Shown: in pieces, positions 29,581 through 38,749 of the stretch | Layout of the letters: each line of letters opens with the position of its first letter | How positions within the stretch are numbered: position 1 is the first letter of the stretch | Source of the DNA: Caulobacteraceae bacterium | Lineage (GTDB): Bacteria; Pseudomonadota; Alphaproteobacteria; Caulobacterales; Aquidulcibacteraceae | DNA: 52,468 nucleotides | Reading direction: 5' to 3' | NCBI GenBank assembly: GCA_009773335.1 | Contig: WRPF01000015.1 | Span: 1 to 52,468 of the forward strand | Position numbers and translations under genes: made by a program | Notes under the pieces: generated by a model | The model's database searches: none | Seen by the model: only the letters and a program-made list of their open reading frames with translations | Told to the model about the DNA's origin: nothing

Positions 29581-30413
29581 GTGCGACCCAGCGCAAGCGC
29601 GCGCTCGTGTTCGATTCCGGGGTGGGCGGGCTATCCGTGCTCGACGCGATCGTGAACGCGGGCCTTGCGGTCGATCTCGACTATGTCGCCGACAACGCCT
29701 GGTTGCCATACGGCGAAAAGCCGGATGCAGCGCTCGTTGCCCGCGTACCGGCGCTCATCCGCGCGCTCGTCGACGAGTGGGCGCCGGATGCGGTGGTCAT
29801 CGCCTGCAACACGGCAAGCACGATCGCGCTCGACGCGGTGCGCGCCGCGATCGCTGCGCCAGTCGTTGGCGTCGTGCCGCCGATCAAGCCCGCCGCAGAG
29901 GCGACGAAGACGGGCGTCATCGGCCTCCTCGCGACGCCGGCCACGGTCGCGCGTCCATACACCGATGAACTGATTGCGAAATTTGCGGCCGACAAGACCG
30001 TGATCCGGTTCGGCTCGACAGCACTCGTCGACGCGGCGGAACGCGTGCTTGCGGGCGGGGAGGTGAACCGGGAGGCCGTGGCGGAGGCGCTTCACGGTCT
30101 GTTCGACGCGCCGGGCGGGGACCGGCTCGATGTCGTTGCGCTCGCATGCACGCATTTTCCGCTGTTGCGCGACGCGCTCGCCATCGCCGCGCCGCGCCCC
30201 GTGCTCTGGCTCGACAGCGGCGCCGCGATCGCGCGCCGGCTCAAGGACGTGCTTGCGCTTGGCGACGGATCGGCGCGTCTGCGGCGGGCGGCCTTCACGG
30301 GCCCGGTGAATGCGCGTCTGTGGTTGGCCTTTGAAGCGCGGGGATTCAGCGTACGCGCGCGCATCGAAGCGGGCTTTTCGGTTGTTCCCGATACGGGCGA
30401 GCGATACGGCTGA
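29577..30413 (+). CDS. murI: Glutamate racemase MurI
   Basis: A 278-residue cytoplasmic enzyme that converts L-glutamate to D-glutamate for peptidoglycan. The motif FDSGVGGLSVLD (D13, S14) is at the start; the catalytic cysteines are C77 (IACNTAS) and C191 (ALACTHFP), with H193 beside the second. The start ATG overlaps the stop of the VanX-like gene, so the two are translated together. Confidence 0.96.
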   Translation: MSATQRKRALVFDSGVGGLSVLDAIVNAGLAVDLDYVADNAWLPYGEKPDAALVARVPALIRALVDEWAPDAVVIACNTASTIALDAVRAAIAAPVVGVVPPIKPAAEATKTGVIGLLATPATVARPYTDELIAKFAADKTVIRFGSTALVDAAERVLAGGEVNREAVAEALHGLFDAPGGDRLDVVALACTHFPLLRDALAIAAPRPVLWLDSGAAIARRLKDVLALGDGSARLRRAAFTGPVNARLWLAFEARGFSVRARIEAGFSVVPDTGERYG

Positions 30414-30530
30414 CAATCGCGCCTGCGGTGTGTCCGGATCGCAACATTTGCGGGCGCACGGAGCAAATAGTGTTTCGCGGTCTTGCTGCGTCCAGGAGAG
30501 GCGCTAGGCATGTCGGGCTAGGTCTTTGAC

Positions 30531-30536
30531 AGGAGG
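30531..30536 (+). promoter_or_regulatory. Ribosome binding site for the DUF262 gene
   Basis: A perfect AGGAGG lies seven bases before the GTG at 30544 and decides that start over the in-frame TTG at 30526. Confidence 0.7.
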
Positions 30537-30543
30537 CGCGCCG

Positions 30544-32274
30544 GTGGCGGAGCGCAGAAAAAAACAAACACACGGCCTCGCGTCGGAAATTCTCAGCTTC
30601 GGCGAGTTATTGTCGGGCGCGATGTTCTTCGTGATGCCGTTTCTTCAACGGCCTTACGAGTGGAGTACGTCCGAAGTCTCCGAAATGATCGGGGATTTGC
30701 TTGCGGCGTCCAACGCCAACTACAAGAATTACATGCTTGGGCAGATCATCGGTCTGCGCGGGCCGAACAAGGACATCGAGATTGTAGATGGCCAGCAGCG
30801 GCTCATCACGGTCGCCATCATCCTTGCCTACCTGCGCGACCGCCTCGGCGGGCGGGGCGCGGCGTTCGATGGCGACCTGCAGACCTGCATTCTCGCGGAA
30901 GGGCGTCCGCGCGTCACGCCGCGCCCGGTGGACGCACTTTTCCTGCGCGACCTTTTTCAGGCCCGCGATAGCGGCACCCGGCTCGCGGCGGCGCTGGCGA
31001 CAGTCGAGAAGGAGATGAAGGAGGACAAGGAAAGATACGAGGCGCGCGCGAACAACCCGCAGGCGCTCATGCTCAACACGGCGCGCGTCGTGCGGCTGCG
31101 GCTCGATGGTCTCGCGATTGACGCGCTGCAGAAGTTCGCCGAGTTCATCCTCGACCGCGGCATCATCAACTTCATCGTCGCAGACGATCGCACACAGGCC
31201 GCGATCCTGTACCGCAGTCACAACATTCGGGGTCGCCGGGAGCTGTCCACCGCGGATCTGATGAAACTGGAAGCGATCGAGAACACCGGACTCGACGCCC
31301 AGTTCAAGGAGAAGGTCGCACGCAGCTGGGACGCGGCCGAGGACTCGCTCGGGCGCACGCTTTTTGCGGAACTGCTGGAGATGCTGCCGCTTCTTGTCAC
31401 GCGGGAGCCGACCAAGCGGCCGGGCGATCTCGACGAGTGGCGTACGAGGGTCTTCAGCGCGGTGAAGGCCGAGACGGTCATCCTTAACATGCTGCCCCTC
31501 TACGCTGGCATGATGACGCAACTCCTGTCCGGAGAAGTCGAGGCGGATTGCCGGGCGGAAGAAGACCGCCGCGCCCTTGAGGAAACCAACTCCCTTCTCA
31601 AGGGAATGCTCTTCCTGCGCGACAGGCACTGGATCGCGCCCGCGATCGCCATTCTCTATACCCACCGCGAGCATCCGCGGTTCCTGCTGCGCTACTTCCG
31701 CGGTCTCGAACGGTTGTGCTTTGCCTGCTTTTTCGACGCCATCAAATCGGAGAAGCGGCACCAGCGCTTTGCACGGATTGTCGCCGCAGGGGATGACGAG
31801 ACGTTGCTCGCCGCTGCGTTCGATCTGGGCGCGGACGAAAAGCAGATTGTGTCCAGGCGCATCCGCGAGCCCTTCGCGCGGTACAATTGGCATCAACGGG
31901 CGATGGCGGCGCGCGCGAACGCTGCGTGTGCGGGCGGGCGCAGTTTCGGTCAGCAGGAAGACGTCTCGGTCGAGCATATCCTGCCGGCGAAGCACTGCGC
32001 CACCTGGGCAGGGAACGGGTGGACCGAGGATGGAGTGAAGGCGAGCTGCAACATGCTGGGCAATTTCGTCCTGCTCACCAAGGCGCAGAACAACAAGGCC
32101 GCCCAGAAGACGCTGCCGGAAAAACTGGAGGTCTATTTCAATACCGCGGGTGCGCCGGTCCACGCCATCACGCAGGACATGCGTGGCGCGACAGTGTGGA
32201 CCGAAGCACAGATCCGCGAACGCACCGAACGCCTGGTCCGCCTGCTGCTCGCCTACTGGAACATTGCAGAATAG
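30544..32274 (+). CDS. DUF262/DUF1524 protein, GmrSD-like
   Basis: A 576-residue protein with an N-terminal DUF262 (ParB-like) domain showing PFLQRPYEW (32-40) and the nucleotide-hydrolysis motif DGQQR (82-86). A long helical middle region follows, then a C-terminal DUF1524 His-Asn nuclease-like domain with VEHILP (near 475) and NMLGNFVLLTKAQNN. This is the architecture of GmrSD and related type IV restriction enzymes, which cut modified DNA. No methylase or other defence gene is nearby and there is no sign of mobile DNA. The GTG start has a perfect AGGAGG. A role in phage defence is inferred from the family. Confidence 0.87.
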   Translation: MAERRKKQTHGLASEILSFGELLSGAMFFVMPFLQRPYEWSTSEVSEMIGDLLAASNANYKNYMLGQIIGLRGPNKDIEIVDGQQRLITVAIILAYLRDRLGGRGAAFDGDLQTCILAEGRPRVTPRPVDALFLRDLFQARDSGTRLAAALATVEKEMKEDKERYEARANNPQALMLNTARVVRLRLDGLAIDALQKFAEFILDRGIINFIVADDRTQAAILYRSHNIRGRRELSTADLMKLEAIENTGLDAQFKEKVARSWDAAEDSLGRTLFAELLEMLPLLVTREPTKRPGDLDEWRTRVFSAVKAETVILNMLPLYAGMMTQLLSGEVEADCRAEEDRRALEETNSLLKGMLFLRDRHWIAPAIAILYTHREHPRFLLRYFRGLERLCFACFFDAIKSEKRHQRFARIVAAGDDETLLAAAFDLGADEKQIVSRRIREPFARYNWHQRAMAARANAACAGGRSFGQQEDVSVEHILPAKHCATWAGNGWTEDGVKASCNMLGNFVLLTKAQNNKAAQKTLPEKLEVYFNTAGAPVHAITQDMRGATVWTEAQIRERTERLVRLLLAYWNIAE

Positions 32275-32331
32275 GGCTTCACGCCGCCGGATCACGCCGC
32301 TTCAGACGGGATCAACCTGAAACGGTCGGGA

Positions 32332-33894
32332 TCAATCGCCGACGTCGTTCATGAAGGCGTCATCGCGCGCGGCCGGCTTGAAACCTGAAGCCTCCGCAAT
32401 GCCGAGCACGCGGGTCTTGCGCGGCCCCAACGCGACCTCGACATGCTTGAGCGGCGTGAACCGCGCGAAGTCCGCGGCGAGGAAATGTTCGTAGCGCGGC
32501 GACATCTGCACAACGAGCACGTCGCCGTCGAACGCCGGCGTCATCGGCGCCGTCGCCTCGGCGTGATTTCCCGGCGCGGCGCGCAGCACCCAGATCCGCA
32601 CCGGCGGCAGATCCTTGCGATCGCGCCATTCGTACGCGAGTTCAAAGAAGGCGTGGCGGTGGTCGACGAGCACGGCGGTGTAGTCGCCCGCCTGCGCCCG
32701 CTCTGCGACGAGGCGCGCGGTCTGCTTCCAGCCCGCCATGCGCTTGAGGCCGTTCTCGATGCCGCGGCCGATGACGGGCGTCCGGTAGGCGATGGCCGGA
32801 AACGTCACGAGCGCGAGGAAGACCGCAAATAGTGCGGCGTGCGTGCGCGTCGTCCAGCGCAGGAAGGCGCCGCCGGCGAACCGTCCTGCGACCAGCACGA
32901 TGGCGGCCGGGTAGGCGCTGGCGGCCCAGTTGCCGTGTGCGCGGCTGATGAGCGCCTGGACGATGATGATCGCCAGCGGCGGCGCCACGAAGGCGAGCAG
33001 AAACCGCGCTCGCTCATCGAGCGGGCGTTGTCCGCGGGCGAATTCGACGATGAGCCAGACGAGCCCGCCCGCCAGCAGGCCGGCGATGGCGAACTGGTCT
33101 GCGAGGAAGGCCGCGAGCTGGTCGATGTTGAAGAGGTCGCCGCGCCACTCGGCGTTGGCGGCGGTGTGGGCGACGGTCTCGAAGTCGTTGGCTGCGTTCC
33201 AGGCAATGTTCGGCGTCACGATCGCAGCGGCGACCGCGAGACTGGCCAGTCCTTGTCGCGACAGGAGCGCGGGGCGTGCGCGCGGCGACCAGATGGCTGC
33301 GAGCGCAAGACACAGCGGAAAATAGAGCATTGCGTACTTGGCGAGCGCCCCGAGCCCGATGGCGAGGCCCGCCAGCAGCGCCCAGCGCATCGACCTCGTC
33401 TCGGTCCAGCGCCAGGTGGCCAAGAGGGCGAGCGACCACAGGGGCAGGAGGAGGGCGTCGGTGCTGATCAGCGCCGACGAGAGCCACACGCCCGGAATCA
33501 GCAGCCAGCCGAGGCCCGCTGCCACCGCCGCAGCGTCGCCGTACATGCGCCGGGCGAGAGCAAACAGCGCGAACGCCGCGCCCGTATGCGCGAGGGGCGC
33601 CGCAAGTCGCACCGCCCACGGTGCGTCGCCAAATACCGCGGTTGTCGCCCCGATCGCCCACGCCACGAGCGGCGGTTTGGAAAAATAGCCCCAGTCGAAC
33701 GTGCGCGACCAGGACCAGTACTGCGCCTCATCGGGATGCAATCCGAGCGGCGACGCCATGAGCCCCATGACCCGCAGCGCGAGAATGGCGAGCGCCGCGA
33801 TGGCGAAGCCGTGTAGCGTCCGGTCCGTTCCGACCGTGAGCGTGCGGCTGTCGGCGACAGGCGTTTCGCCTGGTTCCACCGCGGGGTTGGCCAT
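32332..33894 (-). CDS. GT39/ArnT-like membrane glycosyltransferase
   Basis: A 520-residue polytopic membrane protein of the dolichyl-phosphate-mannose mannosyltransferase superfamily. After the first helix comes LHPDEAQYWSW (52-62), where D55/E56 is the conserved acidic motif, followed by FSKPPLVAW. Ten or more transmembrane helices follow, then a soluble periplasmic C-terminal domain. Enzymes of this group move sugars from undecaprenyl-phosphate carriers to lipid A, proteins or glycans. The acceptor is unknown. The ATG at 33894 is chosen; the frame upstream contains a TTGGG repeat. It is convergent with the DUF262 gene. Confidence 0.88.
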   Translation of the reverse strand: MANPAVEPGETPVADSRTLTVGTDRTLHGFAIAALAILALRVMGLMASPLGLHPDEAQYWSWSRTFDWGYFSKPPLVAWAIGATTAVFGDAPWAVRLAAPLAHTGAAFALFALARRMYGDAAAVAAGLGWLLIPGVWLSSALISTDALLLPLWSLALLATWRWTETRSMRWALLAGLAIGLGALAKYAMLYFPLCLALAAIWSPRARPALLSRQGLASLAVAAAIVTPNIAWNAANDFETVAHTAANAEWRGDLFNIDQLAAFLADQFAIAGLLAGGLVWLIVEFARGQRPLDERARFLLAFVAPPLAIIIVQALISRAHGNWAASAYPAAIVLVAGRFAGGAFLRWTTRTHAALFAVFLALVTFPAIAYRTPVIGRGIENGLKRMAGWKQTARLVAERAQAGDYTAVLVDHRHAFFELAYEWRDRKDLPPVRIWVLRAAPGNHAEATAPMTPAFDGDVLVVQMSPRYEHFLAADFARFTPLKHVEVALGPRKTRVLGIAEASGFKPAARDDAFMNDVGD

Positions 33895-33908
33895 GAACGG
33901 GTCTCGAA

Positions 33909-33934
33909 GGTTGGGTTGGGTTGGGTTGGGTGGG
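33909..33934. repeat. TTGGG tandem repeat
   Basis: Four and a half copies of TTGGG in a row lie 15 to 40 bases upstream of the GT39 start. The G-rich strand has five runs of GGG separated by one or two bases, a candidate G-quadruplex in the strand that is the template for the gene. The repeat number may vary. Confidence 0.8.
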
Positions 33935-34178
33935 AGGACTAAAGTCCGTGGAGCCGGCCGTGGTGATACCGGCAGCGCGTCCTCGGCGCCACAGCCGAAG
34001 GCAGATCGACGTCGGATGAGGCGAACAGGCCTCACCGTAAAGAAACCTTCGCAAAACTGTTAACAAATGGTGAAAACGGGCTTGTAAGCGGCGGCTATGT
34101 GGCGATGAAGGGGCGGACATTGAGTCCGCGCCCTTGAGCATCGCTCTCCATCCGGGCGCAAGCAGGGGGTTTTTCTAC

Positions 34179-37100
34179 ATGTTCGGCAAGAAGTTTTGGG
34201 GCGGTGTCGCCCTTTCCGCGCTTACTGTAGCGCTGGCTCCGCCTGTTATTGCGCAGGAAACGACCTCGACGGTACGCGGTTCCGTCGTGAACGCTGAAGG
34301 CGCGCCCGTCTCCGGCGCGTCCGTCACGGTTACGCACGTCCCGACCGGCACTGTCTCCCAGGAGTCCAGCCAGTCCGGCGGCCAGTTCGACATTCGCGGC
34401 CTGCGCGTCGGCGGACCCTACACGATTGAGGTCGAGGCGCCGAACTTCACAAAGCAGACGGTCACGGACGTCTTCCTGACGGTTGGCGATTCTTCACGTC
34501 TCGTGATCGGCCTCCAGGCTGCCGACACCGAAGTTGTCGTCACGGCGCAGCGCCGCTCGGGAGCCCCCATTCTGGGCGCCGGCGAGAACCTCAACCGCGA
34601 TGAAATTCAGGGCGTGGTCTCCATCACGCGCGACATCCGGGATCTGGCGCGCCAGAGCTCGCTCGTGTCGCAGAACCTTCGCGGCGACGGCGGCATTTCT
34701 ATCGCCGGGTCAAATCCGCGCACGAACCGCATCACCATCGACGGCGTGCAGGCGCAGGACAGCTTCGGCCTTAACACCGGCGGCTTGCCGACGCGTCGCG
34801 GCCCGGTGTCGATCGACGCCGTCCAGCAGTTCTCCGTGACGGCTGTTCCCTATGACGTCATCAACGGCGACTTCATTGGCGGCGCGCTCGACGTCGTCCT
34901 GCGCCAGGGCGCCAATGACTTCGACGGATCGGCGTTCGTCAACTACCTGAATGAAGGTCTGGCCGGCACGCGCATCGGCGGCACGCCGATCCGCTCGTTC
35001 ATCACCCAGGAAAACTACGGCGGCACGCTTCGCGGGCCGATCATCGAGGACAAGCTCTTCTTCGCGCTGTCCTACGAGTACTTCACCTCCGCCGACACCA
35101 CCAACAACGGTCCGGCCGGCCTCGGGTTCACCAACACGATCACCGGTCCGACGGGCGCGCCGATGACGCTGGCGAACATCGCCGCCGTCACCGACGTGCT
35201 GTCCGGCGCGACGGGCTACAGTTCGCCGTTCGCGTTCGGCGGCATTTCGATCTCCAAGCCGATCGTGGACGAAAAGTACACCGGCCGCTTCGACTGGAAC
35301 ATCAACGAACATCACCGGGCGTCGGCGACCTATCGCTACTCCGAATCCGGCGTCATCCAGCGCACCAACCTCACCTCGACAAGCGCTGGTCTGGACTCGA
35401 TGTGGTACCTGACGGGCGAAGAGGACACGACCTACGCTGTCCAGGTCAACTCTGACTGGACGGACAAGCTCTCGACCGAAGTTCGCGTCAGCCAGCGTGA
35501 CTATCTGCGTCTGCAGGAGCCGCCGTCCGGCCAGAACTTCTCTGACGTCAGCGTGTGCTCGACCGCAGTCGCCAGCACTGACTCGGGCTCGAACCCGACA
35601 CTCACGTGCCGCAACGGGACGCAGACGGTGGGTGTCGTCCGTTTCGGACCGGACCAGTTCCGTCACGCCAACAAGCTCGAGACCCAGGGCCGCAACGCTG
35701 TTGCGACCGCAGTTTACGAGGCCGGCGCGCACACCTTGAAGTTCGGCGCCCAGTGGGACCAGACCGAGATCTTCAACCTGTTCGTGCCGAACAGCGACGG
35801 CACCTACTATTTCGACTCCGTCGCCGACTTCCAGGCCGGCCGCGCGAGCTCGCTGACCTACCGCAACGCGCTCACCAACGATCCGACAGACGCTGCGGCG
35901 GCCTTCAAGTACTCCATCTACACGGGCCTCGTTCAGGACACGTGGGATGTGACCGACGCTCTCACGGTCACCGCCGGGATTCGCTACGATCGCTATGCGA
36001 TCGACGACGAGCCGGCGTTCAACGTGAACTTCCAGAACCGTTACGGGTTCTCGAACCAGGAAACGTACGACGGTCGCGACGTGATCATGCCGCGGGCGGC
36101 GTTCTCCTATGAGCCGACGGAAAAGCTGCAGGTCAGCGGCGGGTTCGGCCTGTTCTCGGGCGGCATCCCCGATGTGTTCCTGTCGAACTCGTTCTCGAAC
36201 ACCGGCGTCCTCGACAACACCTTGGTGTTCCAGCGCACGAACACGAGCAGCGCGACGAGCGTGGCGTCCAGCGGCGGCTTCATCTCCGAAACCACGGGCG
36301 CCGTGAACTGCGCGCTGACGCCGACGGTCTGCCTCGACGCCCTCAATGTCCCGGTCAACAACACGTTCGGAACGACCATTCCGGCATCCGTCCGCGCTGC
36401 GCTCGGCGGATCGACCGTGTCGCCGACCTCGGAGACCAACTCGATTGATCCGGACTTCGAGATCCCGTCCGACTGGCGCGCAAGCATCGCGCTGAAGTAC
36501 GAGGTCTTCAATGGCTGGAACCTCGGGTTCGACGCGGTGGCTGTTCGCAACCAGCGCGGTCTGGCGTTCCGCGATCTGCGCGCCCAGCGCCTGTTCGTGA
36601 ACGGCGCCCAGGCGCTGACGCCCGACGGCCGTATCCGCTACGACGGTCTCTCGACCGCTCAGCGCAACAGCATCCCGGGGCAAGTTGTCAGCTCGGTCAA
36701 TCCCGGCTCGAGCCGTGACATCCAGGCCTACAACCAGTCCCACGACGATCAGGGCTACGGCATCACCACAGCCATCTCGATCGACAAGGAATGGGACAAC
36801 GGCCTGAACATCGGCGCGTCCTACACGCGTGGCGAGCTCAACGAGTTTGCGGCGTCTGCGCGCTTCGCCTCGACGGCCAGCTCGCTCTACGGCGGTCAGT
36901 TCGCATCGTTCGATCCCAACTCCGCCGAGTTCGGTCGCAGCCAGGAAGAAATCCAGGACAACTACAAGCTGAACGTCGGCTTCCGGCGCAACTTCATCGG
37001 TGACCTGGAAACCCGCTTCACTCTGTTCGGGGAGAATCGCTCGGGTCGCCCGACGACCTTCACGATGAACGGCGGGTCAAGCCGCAACGCCACCTTCGGC

Positions 37101-37643
37101 GTGAACCGCGGCGCACAAATCGCGTACCTGCCTGACCTGTCGGGAACCGTGTCGCAAATCTCCGGCGTCGGCACCGCCACGACCACCGACGACTCCTATG
37201 CGGTGTCGAGCGACACTCGGGTGGCGTTCGACAGCCCGGCCTCTATCACCAACCTGCTGGGGCAGTACAACCGTTTCGGCCTCTCCGGTGGCCGCATTGC
37301 GGATCGCTCGAGCTACGAGAACCGCGAGATCACCCGCTTCGATCTCCAGTTCAGCCAGGAACTGCCGACGATGTTCTTCAAGGAACACCGCGCGTTGTTG
37401 ACCTTCGACATCGCCAACGTCGGCAACCTCCTGAACGACGACTGGGGCGTGGTCGAGGAGTTCGCGGAAGACGTCCGTCTGTTCGACGTTGCCTGCGCCG
37501 CTGCGGATGGTCAGTCCACCAGCGCCGGCGTGCTCAGCTGCAATCGCTACCGGATCAGCGGTGTCAACACGACACAGACGGTCACCCGCAACACCGATGC
37601 GTCGCGCTGGTTCATCCAGGTCGGCCTGAAGTACGAGTTCTGA
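34179..37643 (+). CDS. Oar-like TonB-dependent receptor
   Basis: A 1154-residue outer-membrane receptor with a signal peptide (about 1-26, ending VIAQ), a carboxypeptidase-regulatory-like beta-sandwich (about 30-115, STVRGSVVNAEGAPVSGASV), a plug with TEVVVTAQR and a long beta-barrel ending KYEF. This is the Oar-type layout, named after the Myxococcus outer-membrane protein. In other bacteria such receptors are linked to protein secretion or peptide uptake; the role here is unknown. The ATG at 34179 is preferred because it starts the signal peptide. A strong terminator follows. Confidence 0.94.
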   Translation: MFGKKFWGGVALSALTVALAPPVIAQETTSTVRGSVVNAEGAPVSGASVTVTHVPTGTVSQESSQSGGQFDIRGLRVGGPYTIEVEAPNFTKQTVTDVFLTVGDSSRLVIGLQAADTEVVVTAQRRSGAPILGAGENLNRDEIQGVVSITRDIRDLARQSSLVSQNLRGDGGISIAGSNPRTNRITIDGVQAQDSFGLNTGGLPTRRGPVSIDAVQQFSVTAVPYDVINGDFIGGALDVVLRQGANDFDGSAFVNYLNEGLAGTRIGGTPIRSFITQENYGGTLRGPIIEDKLFFALSYEYFTSADTTNNGPAGLGFTNTITGPTGAPMTLANIAAVTDVLSGATGYSSPFAFGGISISKPIVDEKYTGRFDWNINEHHRASATYRYSESGVIQRTNLTSTSAGLDSMWYLTGEEDTTYAVQVNSDWTDKLSTEVRVSQRDYLRLQEPPSGQNFSDVSVCSTAVASTDSGSNPTLTCRNGTQTVGVVRFGPDQFRHANKLETQGRNAVATAVYEAGAHTLKFGAQWDQTEIFNLFVPNSDGTYYFDSVADFQAGRASSLTYRNALTNDPTDAAAAFKYSIYTGLVQDTWDVTDALTVTAGIRYDRYAIDDEPAFNVNFQNRYGFSNQETYDGRDVIMPRAAFSYEPTEKLQVSGGFGLFSGGIPDVFLSNSFSNTGVLDNTLVFQRTNTSSATSVASSGGFISETTGAVNCALTPTVCLDALNVPVNNTFGTTIPASVRAALGGSTVSPTSETNSIDPDFEIPSDWRASIALKYEVFNGWNLGFDAVAVRNQRGLAFRDLRAQRLFVNGAQALTPDGRIRYDGLSTAQRNSIPGQVVSSVNPGSSRDIQAYNQSHDDQGYGITTAISIDKEWDNGLNIGASYTRGELNEFAASARFASTASSLYGGQFASFDPNSAEFGRSQEEIQDNYKLNVGFRRNFIGDLETRFTLFGENRSGRPTTFTMNGGSSRNATFGVNRGAQIAYLPDLSGTVSQISGVGTATTTDDSYAVSSDTRVAFDSPASITNLLGQYNRFGLSGGRIADRSSYENREITRFDLQFSQELPTMFFKEHRALLTFDIANVGNLLNDDWGVVEEFAEDVRLFDVACAAADGQSTSAGVLSCNRYRISGVNTTQTVTRNTDASRWFIQVGLKYEF

Positions 37644-37667
37644 TCCAGAGCTTGATGCGAAAGAACG

Positions 37668-37696
37668 GAGGCGGCCCTTCGCGGGGCCGCCTCTTT
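37668..37696 (+). terminator. Rho-independent terminator after the Oar-like receptor
   Basis: GAGGCGGCCC (37668-37677) pairs with GGGCCGCCTC (37684-37693), followed by TTTTCGTTTC. It separates the receptor from aguA. Confidence 0.9.
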
Positions 37697-37762
37697 TCGT
37701 TTCGGCGCCCATTGCAGTCCCGGCGCCTTGCATTCCCGCGCGCACGCCGTAGGTAGCGGCCC

Positions 37763-38749
37763 ATGAGCGATATCCGCATTCTGCCCGAATGGGCGCCGCG
37801 CCGCGCGCTGTGGACAGCGTGGCCCTCCGCCGCCGACCTCTGGGAAGGCGATCTCGAACCCGCGCGCGACGAAGTCGCGGCGATGGTGAAGGCGCTCGCG
37901 CCGGGAGAGCGGGTGCGGGTGCTCGCGTCCGGCCCCGAGGCGGTGGCGTCCGCTGTCGGCCGGGTCGGCACCGCCAAGGTCATCGAGGCGAAGTTCGGCG
38001 ACATCTGGCTGCGCGATACGGGGCCCATCTTCGCCCGCGACAAGCGAAAGGCCGTCGCGCTCGGCTTCCAGTTCAACGGCTGGGGCGGCAAGTACCAGCT
38101 CGACGGCGACGCCAACCTCGCCGAGCGCGTGGCCGCCGAAGCGCGCGTAGAGTTCCGTCCGAACCCGTTCGTGCTCGAAGGCGGCGCCATCGAGATGGAT
38201 GGCGAGGGGACGCTGCTCACTACGCGCCAGTGCCTGCTCAATCCGAACCGCAACGCCGACTGGGACGAGGCGAAGGCCGAAGCCGCGCTGAAGGAGGCGC
38301 TCGGCGTGGAGAAGGTGCTGTGGCTCGACGAGGGCCTCGCCAACGACCACACCGACGGCCACATCGACAATCTCGCACGTTTCGTCGCGCCGGGCGTCAT
38401 CGTCTGCCAGGCGCCGTACAAGAAGGATCCCAACGCCGCCGTGCTCGACCGCATCTTCGAGGCGCTCACGCAGATGACCGACGCCAAGGGCCGCCGCCTG
38501 CGCGTGCATCGCATTCCCTCGCCCGGCCTCGTGCTCGGCGAGGACGACGAGGCGATCCCCGCGTCGCACATGAACTTCATCATCGGCGTGAAGACCGTCG
38601 TCGTGCCGATCTATTCGGACTCCGCCGACGAGGCCGTGCGTGCGCTCGCGCCGCTGTTTCCGGGCCGCAAGGTCGTCGGGCTGTCGTCGAACGCCATCCT
38701 CACCGGCGGCGGCTCGTTCCATTGCATCACGCAGCAGGAGCCGTCGTGA
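37763..38749 (+). CDS. aguA: Agmatine deiminase AguA
   Basis: A 328-residue enzyme that converts agmatine to N-carbamoylputrescine and ammonia. The fold is that of the guanidino-group modifying family. Visible motifs are WLRDTGP, the FNGWGGKY substrate loop, EGGAIE, NDHTDGHIDN and the catalytic C321 in GGSFHCITQQ near the C-terminus. Its stop overlaps the aguB start (TGATG), giving a two-step route from agmatine to putrescine. No arginine decarboxylase is in the window. Confidence 0.95.
   Translation: MSDIRILPEWAPRRALWTAWPSAADLWEGDLEPARDEVAAMVKALAPGERVRVLASGPEAVASAVGRVGTAKVIEAKFGDIWLRDTGPIFARDKRKAVALGFQFNGWGGKYQLDGDANLAERVAAEARVEFRPNPFVLEGGAIEMDGEGTLLTTRQCLLNPNRNADWDEAKAEAALKEALGVEKVLWLDEGLANDHTDGHIDNLARFVAPGVIVCQAPYKKDPNAAVLDRIFEALTQMTDAKGRRLRVHRIPSPGLVLGEDDEAIPASHMNFIIGVKTVVVPIYSDSADEAVRALAPLFPGRKVVGLSSNAILTGGGSFHCITQQEPS

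Noticed and set aside
30607-32295. 562-codon open frame on the minus strand
   Set aside because: Antisense to the DUF262/DUF1524 gene, whose motifs DGQQR and EHILP identify the real strand.
33909-33934. CRISPR or telomere array
   Set aside because: The unit is only five bases with no spacers, so it is a simple tandem repeat.
34710-36743. 677-codon open frame on the minus strand
   Set aside because: It is antisense to the well-supported Oar-like TonB receptor and has the Arg/Val/Asp-rich composition of a GC-rich shadow frame.
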